DNA of 10,577 bases from Planctomycetota bacterium (GCA_013151315.1 JAADIN010000128.1:1-10577); one strand, 5' to 3'. Shown: positions 1 to 6,283, counted from the first letter of the stretch. Notes: generated by a model not told the origin, from the letters alone. Program-made: numbers and translations.

Positions 1-149
1 CGGCGGCGGCGAACTTGGCCGAGTTTGGTTGCCCGGCACCGCTCGCCCATGCTTTGCTAACCGAGCCGGGACTCGACAGCGGATTAGCACCAAAGGAAGT
101 GCGTCGGCAAATCGACTGCGGGGTGGAAGCAAAAGGGGGGCAGCTATGA
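1..149 (+). CDS. 3' end of an upstream gene, possibly a primase-polymerase (partial)
   Basis: The frame beginning at base 3 is open to a TGA at 147-149 and encodes about 48 residues, with the stretch LAPKEVRRQIDCGVEAKGG near its end. No start lies in the window. Its stop overlaps the helicase start as ATGA, which is the main reason to treat it as a real coding tail. Overlapping genes of this kind are usually co-translated. The ending resembles, from memory, the C-termini of bifunctional DNA primase/polymerase proteins that sit directly upstream of DnaB-like helicases in planctomycete elements, but 48 residues without a motif cannot prove this. The other two frames here are a short frame ending at base 60 and an open N-terminal extension of the helicase frame. 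What is seen: the open frame and the ATGA overlap. The function is inference. Confidence 0.5.
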   Translation, partial: AAANLAEFGCPAPLAHALLTEPGLDSGLAPKEVRRQIDCGVEAKGGQL

Positions 150-1024
150 TTGCGAATTTTCTCCCTGCCGTCGACGCCATCGCCACTTGGCGAGACGACG
201 TACTCTCGGGCAACAAGCCGCCCCGTTGGGCTGTTGGCGACGGTTTTGATGGGGCAATTGAGCTTGGGCCGGGCATGGTTGTACTGTTGGGCGGGGCACC
301 GGGTGCCGGAAAAACGGCTCTGGCGATGCAGTGGGTTGTCGACGCTTTGCGAATTGACGACACGCTGCGGGTTTTGGTTGCCAACGTCGAAAGCTCGCCG
401 AGTGTTCTGCTCGACCGGCAACTAGCGCGGCTGTCAGGCATCCCGCTCGACTTGATTCGTGATCGAGCGCTCGACGAAACACACGGCGAACGGTTGGCCG
501 ATGCGTTTGAGATTCTCGAAGGGGTCGCCGATCGGCTGACATTTTTGCAGTCGCCTTTCAGTTTGCCGAATGTCGCCGCCGCGGCAGACGCGACCGACGC
601 CAAGCTGATTGTGATCGACTACGCCCAACGGTTCGACGCAGGTGCCGACGAAAAACGACAACAGGTGAATCGCTTGATGGATTACCTACGCCGGTTTGCC
701 GAGGCCGGTTGCGGCCTACTGGTGCTGGCCGCCGTTGGGCGAACCAAAGACAAACGGGGCCGGAGTTCGTACGATTCCGATGGTCTGAATCTCGCCAGTT
801 TTCGTGAGTCGAGCGAATTGGAATTCGGAGCCGACGCGGCCTACATGCTTTGCCCCGACGGGCCGGGCAAGGCGAAGCTGGCCTGCCTTAAAAACCGCCA
901 TGGCGAACCGGTCGGCGTCGACCTGGGATGGGCGGGAAGTGTACAGCGTTTTACGCCGCCGAGGTTCGACACTTCGCCTACAGAACTTTGGGGCCTGCCA
1001 GCCGGGGGAGAATCCGTTGAGTAA
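146..1024 (+). CDS. DnaB-like helicase core / RecA-fold ATPase
   Basis: A 292-residue protein that looks like the C-terminal motor domain of a replicative DnaB helicase without the N-terminal primase-binding domain. Visible motifs are Walker A GGAPGAGKT (about residues 49-57), Walker B LIVIDY (154-159), the DnaB-type segment FRESSELEFGAD (219-230) and KNRHG (249-253), which matches the arginine-finger region of DnaB. It probably unwinds DNA, or loads with a primase, during replication of the mobile element. The ATG at 146 is preferred over an ATG at 29. It has a strong AGGGGGG ribosome site at 134-140 and overlaps the preceding stop as ATGA. The longer 39-residue extension is basic, low-complexity and lies over the end of the upstream frame. 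RepA-type or other RecA-fold ATPases are alternatives. Confidence 0.82.
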   Translation: MIANFLPAVDAIATWRDDVLSGNKPPRWAVGDGFDGAIELGPGMVVLLGGAPGAGKTALAMQWVVDALRIDDTLRVLVANVESSPSVLLDRQLARLSGIPLDLIRDRALDETHGERLADAFEILEGVADRLTFLQSPFSLPNVAAAADATDAKLIVIDYAQRFDAGADEKRQQVNRLMDYLRRFAEAGCGLLVLAAVGRTKDKRGRSSYDSDGLNLASFRESSELEFGADAAYMLCPDGPGKAKLACLKNRHGEPVGVDLGWAGSVQRFTPPRFDTSPTELWGLPAGGESVE

Positions 1025-1418
1025 AAAACTTCCAACGCTGCCGACACCGCTTGCGGTTTCGCAACCCCCGAAAGAACTCACTGCGAAACCGCAAGCGAGC
1101 CGCAAGCCGGGCCGCAAGGCAACCGCCAATCGGTTCGCGGTATTGAACGAGTTTGTCGATTGCTCGCTGGCCGGGCTGAGCAAAACAGAGCTGGTCGTTT
1201 GGTTTACGCTCTACCGCGACACCCGCAACGGTACGGCCCGCACCTCGCAAGCCGATATTGCCCGTCGTGGTGGCGTCTCGAAACGGGCCGTGCAATATGC
1301 AACGCGACGGCTCGAACGCCGGGGGCTGCTGCGATGTGTGTTTCGCGGCGGAATCAATCAAGGCCCCAGCCGCTGGCGAGTGCTGTCAGCGGCCAAAAAA
1401 CCTAGCGACCCCCTCTAG
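1017..1418 (+). CDS. winged-helix replication/regulatory protein
   Basis: About 133 residues from a TTG start at 1017, which lies inside the last codons of the helicase gene (8-base overlap). A purine-rich GGGGGAG at 1004-1010 sits 6 bases before the TTG, which decides this start; a longer frame from 804 lies wholly within the helicase and has no such support. The first 40 residues are a proline/lysine-rich tail. Residues from about 42 carry a helical DNA-binding fold: ELVVWFTLYRDT, then SQADIARRGGVSKRAVQYAT as a helix-turn-helix, then RRLERRGLLRCVFRGG and a basic end that reads as the wing. The domain resembles the winged helices of plasmid and phage replication initiators or MarR/GntR-like factors. 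Overlap with the helicase suggests translational coupling and a shared role in element replication or its control. Confidence 0.75.
   Translation: MSKKLPTLPTPLAVSQPPKELTAKPQASRKPGRKATANRFAVLNEFVDCSLAGLSKTELVVWFTLYRDTRNGTARTSQADIARRGGVSKRAVQYATRRLERRGLLRCVFRGGINQGPSRWRVLSAAKKPSDPL
1048..1097 (+). repeat. perfect 16-bp inverted repeat within a coding region
   Basis: CGCTTGCGGTTTCGCA at 1048-1063 is exactly complementary to TGCGAAACCGCAAGCG at 1082-1097, with an 18-base loop. It lies in the N-terminal tail of the winged-helix gene, where it encodes TPLAVS on the left arm and AKPQAS on the right. A further direct copy of the left arm lies at 10126-10141. The structure looks like a REP-type palindromic element tolerated in a disordered N-terminus. 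In mRNA it would fold about 30 bases after the TTG start. Confidence 0.8.
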
Positions 1419-1423
1419 CGACT

Positions 1424-1488
1424 GGCGAAGCTGGCTTCGTCAGCACTGACGCAAAAAGGCGTCTCTCACTGACGAAGCCAGCTTCGCC
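1424..1488. repeat. perfect 20-bp inverted repeat, possible terminator or REP element
   Basis: The arm at 1424-1443 (GGCGAAGCTGGCTTCGTCAG) is perfectly complementary to 1469-1488, separated by 25 bases. Each arm itself contains a short hairpin CGAAGC-TG-GCTTCG, and GTCAG-CA-CTGAC forms another at the left-arm edge, so a cruciform with side hairpins is possible. It starts 5 bases after the winged-helix stop and ends 20 bases before the next ATG. There is no T-run after it on either strand, so a simple intrinsic terminator is not clear. A repetitive extragenic palindrome is the alternative. Confidence 0.8.
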
Positions 1489-1510
1489 TATCCCATAAGG
1501 ATTCCATAAT

Positions 1511-1543
1511 GAGTCCCTTACGGGCCTGCGGCCCACGGGACTC
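1511..1543 (+). repeat. nested GC-rich hairpin followed by an A-rich tract
   Basis: GAGTCCC (1511-1517) pairs with GGGACTC (1537-1543), and inside it GGGCC (1522-1526) pairs with GGCCC (1530-1534) around a TGC loop. An A/G-rich run follows at about 1547-1563. It lies at the start of an open frame that begins at ATG 1509, which makes that start doubtful, and may instead be a structured leader or part of a repeat cluster with the element at 1424-1488. Confidence 0.6.
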
Positions 1544-1571
1544 CCCAAAGAAAAAAAAGAAAACGCGACCG

Positions 1572-1816
1572 ATGCCCCTGACCGACCAAATCGCCCAACT
1601 GTGGACCGCAAGCACACCGCCTATATCGCTGCCGACAAGAAAGCTCCCTCAACTCCCGGAACCGTTACCGTGCGAACTCGACCATCACGACCCTGCCAAC
1701 TGGAAGTACAGCCCCGACCGCCACGGGCGAGCCGCCCTGAACAACCAAGGCGTCGAATCACCTGCAAAAGCTGCGGGCGATTCTGGGGCTACACCCGAGG
1801 CGAACCAAGAGCGTAA
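1572..1816 (+). pseudogene. small zinc-ribbon-like protein, apparently frameshifted
   Basis: Two overlapping frames seem to hold one small gene of about 81 residues. From ATG 1572 the frame encodes MPLTDQIAQLW and then DHHDPANWKYSPDRHGR, ending near 1730. The last part, ITCKSCGRFWGYTRGE, is in the frame one base back and stops at TAA 1814-1816. The order of a DPANW segment followed by a CxxC-GRFxGY segment resembles small proteins near the integrase of planctomycete elements, as I remember them. One missing base between about 1725 and 1760 would join them. The CKSC pair suggests half of a zinc site. The uninterrupted first frame runs on to 1832 but ends in an unconvincing lysine/arginine tail. 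No good ribosome site precedes 1572; ATG 1509 is possible but lies at a hairpin. Function unknown. Confidence 0.45.
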
Positions 1817-1836
1817 GCGACCGAAGCGATAAACCC

Positions 1837-1865
1837 TTGACTCCACCGCCCTGGTTATGTATAAG
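1837..1865 (+). promoter_or_regulatory. sigma-70-type promoter, leaderless for the regulator gene
   Basis: TTGACT at 1837-1842 and TATAAG at 1860-1865 are separated by exactly 17 bases, a near-consensus housekeeping promoter. A start of transcription about 7 bases past the -10 box falls at about 1872, right at the ATG at 1873, so the transcript would be leaderless or nearly so. This agrees with the absence of a ribosome site before that ATG. Based on sequence only. Confidence 0.6.
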
Positions 1866-1874
1866 TTTTTACAT
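1857..1874. promoter_or_regulatory. operator-like dyad over the -10 box and start codon
   Basis: ATGTATAAGTTTTTACAT has perfect ATGTA/TACAT ends, with further matching A/T pairs inside. It covers the -10 box, the predicted transcription start and the first two bases of the ATG of the HTH gene. An 18-base dyad is the usual size of a Cro/CI-dimer site, so autorepression by the adjacent regulator is the natural inference. Confidence 0.5.
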
Positions 1875-2094
1875 GCCTAAGAAAAAAAGAAAGCCAACCA
1901 CCATGACCGCCCGACTACGCGATGCAATCAACGATTCGCCGCTCTCGTTCAAGCGGTTGGAACGAGAGACGGGCGTATTGCGCCAAACCTTGATGCGGTT
2001 TGCCCGTTGCGAGGGAAGTATCCGGCTCGATATGGCTGACAAGCTGGCCGAGTATTTCGGCTTGGAACTGACCGAACGAAAGGGCCGGAAATAA
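1873..2094 (+). CDS. Cro/CI-family helix-turn-helix regulator
   Basis: A 73-residue protein starting MPKKKRKPTTMTARLR. Residues about 24-62 read as a Cro/CI helix-turn-helix: LSFKRLERETGVLRQTLMRF as the recognition region, then RLDMADKLAEYFGLEL as the C-terminal helices typical of this fold. The basic N-terminal arm may also touch DNA. A longer reading from TTG 1837 would place the start codon on the -35 box of the promoter, so ATG 1873 is chosen. It ends as TAATG, overlapping the integrase start by one base, so the two genes are co-transcribed and probably coupled. Small HTH proteins in this position usually control integration/excision or element copy state. An excisionase role is possible but the fold is that of a repressor. 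Confidence 0.8.
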   Translation: MPKKKRKPTTMTARLRDAINDSPLSFKRLERETGVLRQTLMRFARCEGSIRLDMADKLAEYFGLELTERKGRK

Positions 2095-3859
2095 TGGCTA
2101 GCGTTTATCGAAAAACTGTGACCCGCAAGCTTCCTGCGAAGGCCGAGCTATACACTCGCCAAGGTCAACGCATGGCACGTTGGAAGGACCGCACCGGCAA
2201 GCGACAAACGGCCCCTGTAATCGAAGGGCAAAACGGCTCGCTACGGGTTCGCACCGAAGCCGGAACCTATACGGCCAAGTATCGCGATGGGTCGGGCGTG
2301 GTATGTGAGGTTGCGACCGGTTGCCGCTCGAAGGATGCAGCGTTGTCGGTGTTGAACGAGTTGACGGGGCGTGCCGACAAGGTTCGCTCTGGTATCCGCA
2401 CCGCCGCAGAGGATGCCATTGTCGACCACCAAATAACCCCGCTCGCCGAGCATATTGCCGATTACGTCGCCTACCTTCGCGAAACGTCAACGAACAGCGA
2501 GTCCGAACTACCGCAAGTCGATTGACGGAAGCTGCCAAGGTTTGCGGATTCCGTCGGTTGGCAGACTTGAACGCTGATCGGCTCGACGCTTGGCTAGCTG
2601 AGCAGCACTCCGCCGGGCGATCGGCTGCCGTCGTCAATGGCTACCGCGATGTTTGGCAGGCGTTTGGTTACTGGTGTGCCGGAAAACGCAAAGCCGCTCA
2701 AGGCAAGTGGCTGTTCACCGGCGAAAAGCGGCTAACGTCGAACCCGTTCAACGGGCTGTACGGTGCCGATGCAAAAAGCGATCGACGACGCCAACGTCGT
2801 TCGATGACCGAATCTGAGTTGCGACGGCTGCTCTACGTCGCTCGGCTTCGTCCTCTCGCCGAGTATGGACGGCTGACCATTGCCAAGCTGCCAAGCGAAC
2901 AAAAAGGAAAACGCGACACTTGGAAGCTAGCGTCTCTCACCCACGACGATCTGCAAGCGGCAACCGAACGCGCCCGCCAACGGCTAATCGACAACCCCGA
3001 GTATGCCGCCGAGCTAGAGCGACGGGGCCGCGAACGGGCACTGGTGTACAAAGCGTTGGTTCTGACGGGCCTACGTCGGGGCGAGCTAGCGTCGCTTACC
3101 GTCGGTAGCGTCGAACTCGAATCCCCAACCCCGTATGCCTTGTTGCAAGCCAGCGACGAAAAGAACCGTAAAGGCTCGGAGATTCCCTTGCGTGCCGACC
3201 TAGCCGACGACCTGCGGCAATGGCTGGCCGAGCGGACCAGCAAAACCCGTGATGTGCTGACAATCGGCGACGACACCGACGCGCTGCCAGCCGATACTCC
3301 ACTGCTCAACGTGCCAAAGCAATTGGTAAAATCGCTTGACCGCGATCTAGCCGTTGCTGGTATTGCTAAGGTTGACGATCGGGGCCGTTCGCTCGACGTT
3401 CACGCACTACGGCATAGCTTCGGGTCGTTACTGTCAGCCGGTGGCGTCGCGCCCCGCACGGCCCAAGCGGCAATGCGACATAGCACGATTGACCTCACGA
3501 TGAACGTCTACACCGACCCGCGACTGCTCGACGTGCATGGTGCGTTAGATACGTTGCCGCAACTGCCGCTCGACCAATTGCCAGAGGCCGACCACCGCCA
3601 ACGAGCTACCGGCACCAACGCCCGCGACATTGACTACAGCCGCGATACTGTACAAACCACTGGTCGAGTGGTTGCACCAACGGTTGCACCAAATTCTGGC
3701 AAAGGGTGCATATCAGGGGCAATTCCTGACAATTCAACCGGAAATATCGAATCGTCAGAAAGCAAAGAATCCCCTGTAAAACACGGCATTTTAAGAGTGG
3801 AGCGAAAGAGATTCGAACTCTCGACCTCTGCATTGCGAACGCAGCGCTCTCCCAACTGA
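2094..3859 (+). pseudogene. tyrosine recombinase (integrase), one frame break as sequenced
   Basis: Together the two frames make a protein of about 588 residues. The first frame (2094 to about 2485) gives the N-terminal part and the start of the SAM-like core-binding domain (PLAEHIADYVAYLRET). The protein continues one frame back from about 2485 with VNEQRVRTTASRLTEA, completing that domain. The catalytic domain shows R in TGLRRGEL (codon 3074), HALRHSF (3401-3421), H in MRHST (3479) and the nucleophile Y in MNVYTD (3509). All catalytic positions visible are present. The break corresponds to one missing base near 2480-2490; no slippery heptamer is seen. The C-terminal tail after 3570 is low complexity and its last 20 residues are read from the complementary strand of tRNA-Ala. 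It starts at TAATG with the regulator gene. It would catalyse site-specific integration of the element at the tRNA. Whether the break is real or an assembly error cannot be told here. Confidence 0.85.
3798..3850. other. likely attachment site at the tRNA-Ala 3' end
   Basis: The integrase reading frame enters the 3' part of the tRNA gene, and the tRNA 3' end points toward the integrase. In this class of element the att core is a stretch from the tRNA 3' end up to the T-loop or anticodon loop, so that insertion rebuilds the tRNA. The exact core and the matching copy at the far end lie outside what this window shows; the limits given are approximate. Confidence 0.5.
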
Positions 3860-3870
3860 GCTACCGCCCC
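3798..3870 (-). tRNA. tRNA-Ala (anticodon CGC)
   Basis: On the minus strand the sequence folds as a 73-base tRNA. The acceptor stem is GGGGCGG with TCGCTCC (two G-U pairs), the D arm is GCTC-AGTTGGGA-GAGC, the anticodon arm is CTGCG-TTCGCAA-TGCAG, the T arm is GAGAG-TTCGAAT-CTCTT and the discriminator is A. The loop TTCGCAA places CGC at positions 34-36, reading GCG alanine codons. The 3' CCA is not encoded. It lies 47 bases downstream of nrdR on the same strand and is the apparent target of the integrase. Confidence 0.95.
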
Positions 3871-3876
3871 AGGCTA

Positions 3877-3914
3877 AATGACGAAATCTATTCGCCATGG
3901 CTCATTTCGTTATT
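3877..3914. terminator. weak hairpin between nrdR and tRNA-Ala
   Basis: AATGACGAAAT at 3877-3887 pairs with ATTTCGTTATT at 3904-3914, with one G-T pair and a 16-base loop. On the plus strand it is followed by a T-rich tail (TTTCT); on the minus strand, after nrdR, by only a short T-run. It could end nrdR transcription or convergent transcription from the element; the fit is modest. Confidence 0.35.
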
Positions 3915-3917
3915 TTC

Positions 3918-4388
3918 TCACCTCGGATTTTGTCTTGTTTTCGACAGGAACGGCCGTAGTTCGTCGACGAAATCGCCTGCGTCGGCGAATTGTCGATACA
4001 CGCTCGCGAAGCGGACAAAGGCGACCTCGTCGAGATCGCGCAAATGGTCCATCACGAGCTCGCCTAGGCGACGGCTGTCGATTTCTGTGTCAAAGGACGA
4101 GTAGACATCGTTTTCGATTGCCGAGACGGTGCGATCGATATCCCGATCGCTGATCGGCCGCTTCCAGCAGGCCCGTTCGAGGCCATACTTAATTTTATCC
4201 CGCGAAAAAGGCGCCCGCGAGCCATCTTTCTTAACCACCTTGATCGCCGACTCCTCAATGCGTTCGTACGTCGTATAGCGACGCTTGCATTTCAGGCACT
4301 GTCGGCGTCGTCGGATGGCGTAGCCGTCCTGGCAGGCGCGGGAATCAATCACTCGGTCGTTGTCCATACGACAAAATGGGCATTTCAT
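3918..4388 (-). CDS. nrdR: transcriptional repressor NrdR
   Basis: A 156-residue protein, the normal size of NrdR, which represses ribonucleotide reductase genes in response to dATP/ATP. The N-terminal zinc ribbon is clear: C3 and C6 (MKCPFC), then C31 and C34 (CLKC), followed by the usual basic RRYTTYERIEE. An ATP-cone follows from about residue 48 (IKVVKKDGSRAPFSRDKI) to about 136 with VAFVRFASVYRQF near its end. ATG at 4388 gives the canonical MKCPFC start; no ribosome site is evident. A -10 box lies only 7 bases upstream. It is oriented with rpoN upstream (189-base gap) and tRNA-Ala downstream. No ribonucleotide reductase gene is present in the window. Confidence 0.96.
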   Translation of the reverse strand: MKCPFCRMDNDRVIDSRACQDGYAIRRRRQCLKCKRRYTTYERIEESAIKVVKKDGSRAPFSRDKIKYGLERACWKRPISDRDIDRTVSAIENDVYSSFDTEIDSRRLGELVMDHLRDLDEVAFVRFASVYRQFADAGDFVDELRPFLSKTRQNPR

Positions 4389-4395
4389 GTCTGTT

Positions 4396-4423
4396 ACTAT
4401 ACACGAGTCAGGCTGGCCGTAAA
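4396..4423 (-). promoter_or_regulatory. possible nrdR promoter close to the start codon
   Basis: On the minus strand TATAGT (4401-4396) follows TTTACG (4423-4418) with a 16-base spacer. The expected transcription start is within a few bases of the nrdR ATG at 4388, implying a very short or absent leader. The -10 box is good, the -35 box is weak. Confidence 0.4.
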
Positions 4424-4477
4424 CCGGGGGTGCAGTTCAAGCGGAAGACCGAGCATTTCGTGGGGAGAGCTCTGGGT

Positions 4478-4507
4478 AGAGCCTTGGGATTGCAATCCCG
4501 AGGCTTT
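4478..4507. repeat. near-perfect palindrome between rpoN and nrdR
   Basis: The core GGGATTGCAATCCC (4486-4499) is a perfect 14-base palindrome, extended by GCCTT/GAGGC and A/T pairs to about 30 bases with G-T tolerances. It lies in the gap between the rpoN stop and the nrdR start, 71 bases after the true rpoN stop on the minus strand. No U-tract follows, so it may be a factor-assisted terminator, a REP element or a protein-binding site. Confidence 0.6.
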
Positions 4508-4577
4508 GCTCGAATGCCATGATTTTTTTGCCCAACACCAAAGCGGCAAATATTGTAAGAGAAAATCCGAAGAAACC

Positions 4578-6109
4578 TTATTCCTCGACCTTTGTCCAAT
4601 CTCGCCGCTGCCGACTGCTGGGGATGTTCATCGCCTTGCGGTATTTGGTGACGGTGCGTCGAGCCACTTTGATGCCATTTTTGGCAAGTTTTTCGACCAG
4701 GGCGTCGTCGCTCAGCGGCTTGGTCTTGTCTTCTTCGTCGACGATCTCTTGGAGCCTCAGCCGGACCTTCCCAAGCGACCTCGGTTCCGTCGGCCCCGGT
4801 CGTGCCGCCCACGAAAAATCGCTTCAACGGAAAAATGCCACGGGGAGTCTGCATCCATTTGTCGTCGACCGCTCGGCTGACGGTCGTGACGTGGACGCCC
4901 ACTTTGTCGGCAATCTGCTGCATCTTCAAAGGCTCGATATGTTCGGGCCCTTGGTCGAGGAATTTCATTTGATGGTCGACAATCGCCTGCGACACATTGG
5001 TCAGCGTGCTGCGGCGCTGCTCGATCGCCTCGATGATCCACTGGGCCGAGTTGACCTTGCGCTTGATGTATTCGCGAGTTTCGGCGTTGGTGCCGGGATC
5101 TTGCAGTAGCTTGCGGTAGGTGGGGCTGATATAGAGCGAAGGCAGTTGCCCATCTTCTAGTCGCACTTCGTAGCCGCCAGAAGAGAGACGGTCGATATAA
5201 ACATCGGGGGTGACCGACGGAGCAAAATTGTCGTTGAATTCCGAGCCGGGTTTTGGTTTGAGCGTCCGCAGGTCGCTCCACGATTCCTGAATGGTCTCGA
5301 TCGAAAAGCCGGTCTTTTTTTCGATGAGCGGCAATCGGTTGTTTTCGAGATCTTCCAGGTGGTTTTCAATGAGCACCTGCAATTCTTCGTAGAACAACAG
5401 CCCGGGCGTTAGCTGGAGCAGCAGGCACTCTTTCAGGCTACGAGCCCCAATGCCAGGCGGGTCGAGCCGTTGTACCGTGGCCAGGGCCTCTTCGGCCAGC
5501 TTGAGTTGTGCGGTATTCCACGCTTCGATATTGCCATCGATATTGCCATCGCCGTTCAGGTCGGCGGGCGGAGGCGGAAGAATCTCTTCCAACGGCGATT
5601 TGAGATAACCGTTGCTATCGAGATTGTAAATAATCCGCTCACACATTCGCCGCATGTCGTCGTCCAGCCCATACCAACTGAGCTGGTGCTCCAAATAGTC
5701 GAGCAACGACTCGGGGCGAGAAACCATGTTGGCCATCGCATCGTGACGACGGTCTCCCTCCGCTTCAATCTGTCCGCGAGAAGGTCGACTACGCTCTTCG
5801 TAGTCGTCGGGCATACTTTCGACCATGTTGACGAGGCGTTCAAAATCGTCCTCGTTATTCGTCGTATCGTCGACGACCAGTTCGCGCTCTGATTCACTAG
5901 GCGCATCAGGGTTGACCTGCTCTTCGGGCTCGGCATTGGCGCTCTCGGTAGGCTCGATTTGGTCGAGCACCGGATTGTCTTCCATCTCCTGTTCGAGGCG
6001 TTCTTGCAAAGCGAGGATCGGCAACTGCAGAATTTCCATCGATTGGATCATCCGCGGTGAGCACCTGCTTCTGAGCCATCTGCATTTGTTGGCCAAAGGA
6101 GAGTCGCAT
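4578..6109 (-). CDS. rpoN: RNA polymerase sigma-54 factor RpoN, two frame breaks as sequenced
   Basis: The protein is about 510 residues once two breaks are repaired. The start at ATG 6109 gives MRLSFGQQMQMAQKQVLT, then at about 6058 the frame changes and continues PRMIQSMEILQLPILALQER, the classic sigma-54 activator-interacting region I. The middle frame runs to FPLKRFFVGGTT and TEVAWEG, with the DNA-binding helix-turn-helix VGVHVTTVSRAV before it. At about 4767 the frame changes again and continues VRLRLQEIVDEEDKTKPLSD, then ARRTVTKYRKAMN, the RpoN box, and stops at 4578. Both breaks equal two missing bases or one extra base. The acidic linker after region I is normal for the family; an EF-hand-like insert is at about 5525-5570. 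Sigma-54 directs RNA polymerase to -24/-12 promoters. The uninterrupted frame on to 4408 after 4767 is spurious. Confidence 0.93.
5527..5550 (-). repeat. 12-bp tandem duplication in rpoN coding DGNI twice
   Basis: GATATTGCCATC occurs twice head-to-tail, in frame, on the plus strand. On the coding strand this makes the protein segment DLNGDGNIDGNIEAW, which resembles the start of an EF-hand or dockerin calcium loop, though the last ligand position is off by one. It lies in a linker between sigma-54 domains. Confidence 0.75.
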
Positions 6110-6195
6110 CGATTTGCCGTCGCCAGGAGGAAATGAAGGATGTGGGTGAACTATTAACTAGTCTACCACGCCCCGGCATTTCTGTAACAGACTCC

Positions 6196-6215
6196 AAGCA
6201 AAAGGGGGCAGCTAT
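6196..6215. repeat. 20-base string shared with the helicase start region
   Basis: AAGCAAAAGGGGGCAGCTAT here recurs at 127-147 with one additional G. At 127-147 it forms the ribosome site and start codon of the helicase; here it is intergenic. The match is far longer than chance would give in a window of this size. Confidence 0.6.
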
Positions 6216-6283
6216 CAGCCAGAAATTGGTCGTCAGCACCGGCAAACTAGGGCTTTGCCATGGCTGAAAACTGGGGTGCTGAT

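Noticed and set aside
29..145. N-terminal extension of the helicase from ATG 29
   Set aside because: It overlaps a better tail of the previous gene, and the ATG at 146 has a strong ribosome site and an ATGA overlap.
4408..4766. Extended rpoN reading beyond the second frame break
   Set aside because: The residues after VAWEG in that frame are arginine-rich and unrelated to sigma-54, while the alternative frame gives the RpoN box and a stop at 4578.
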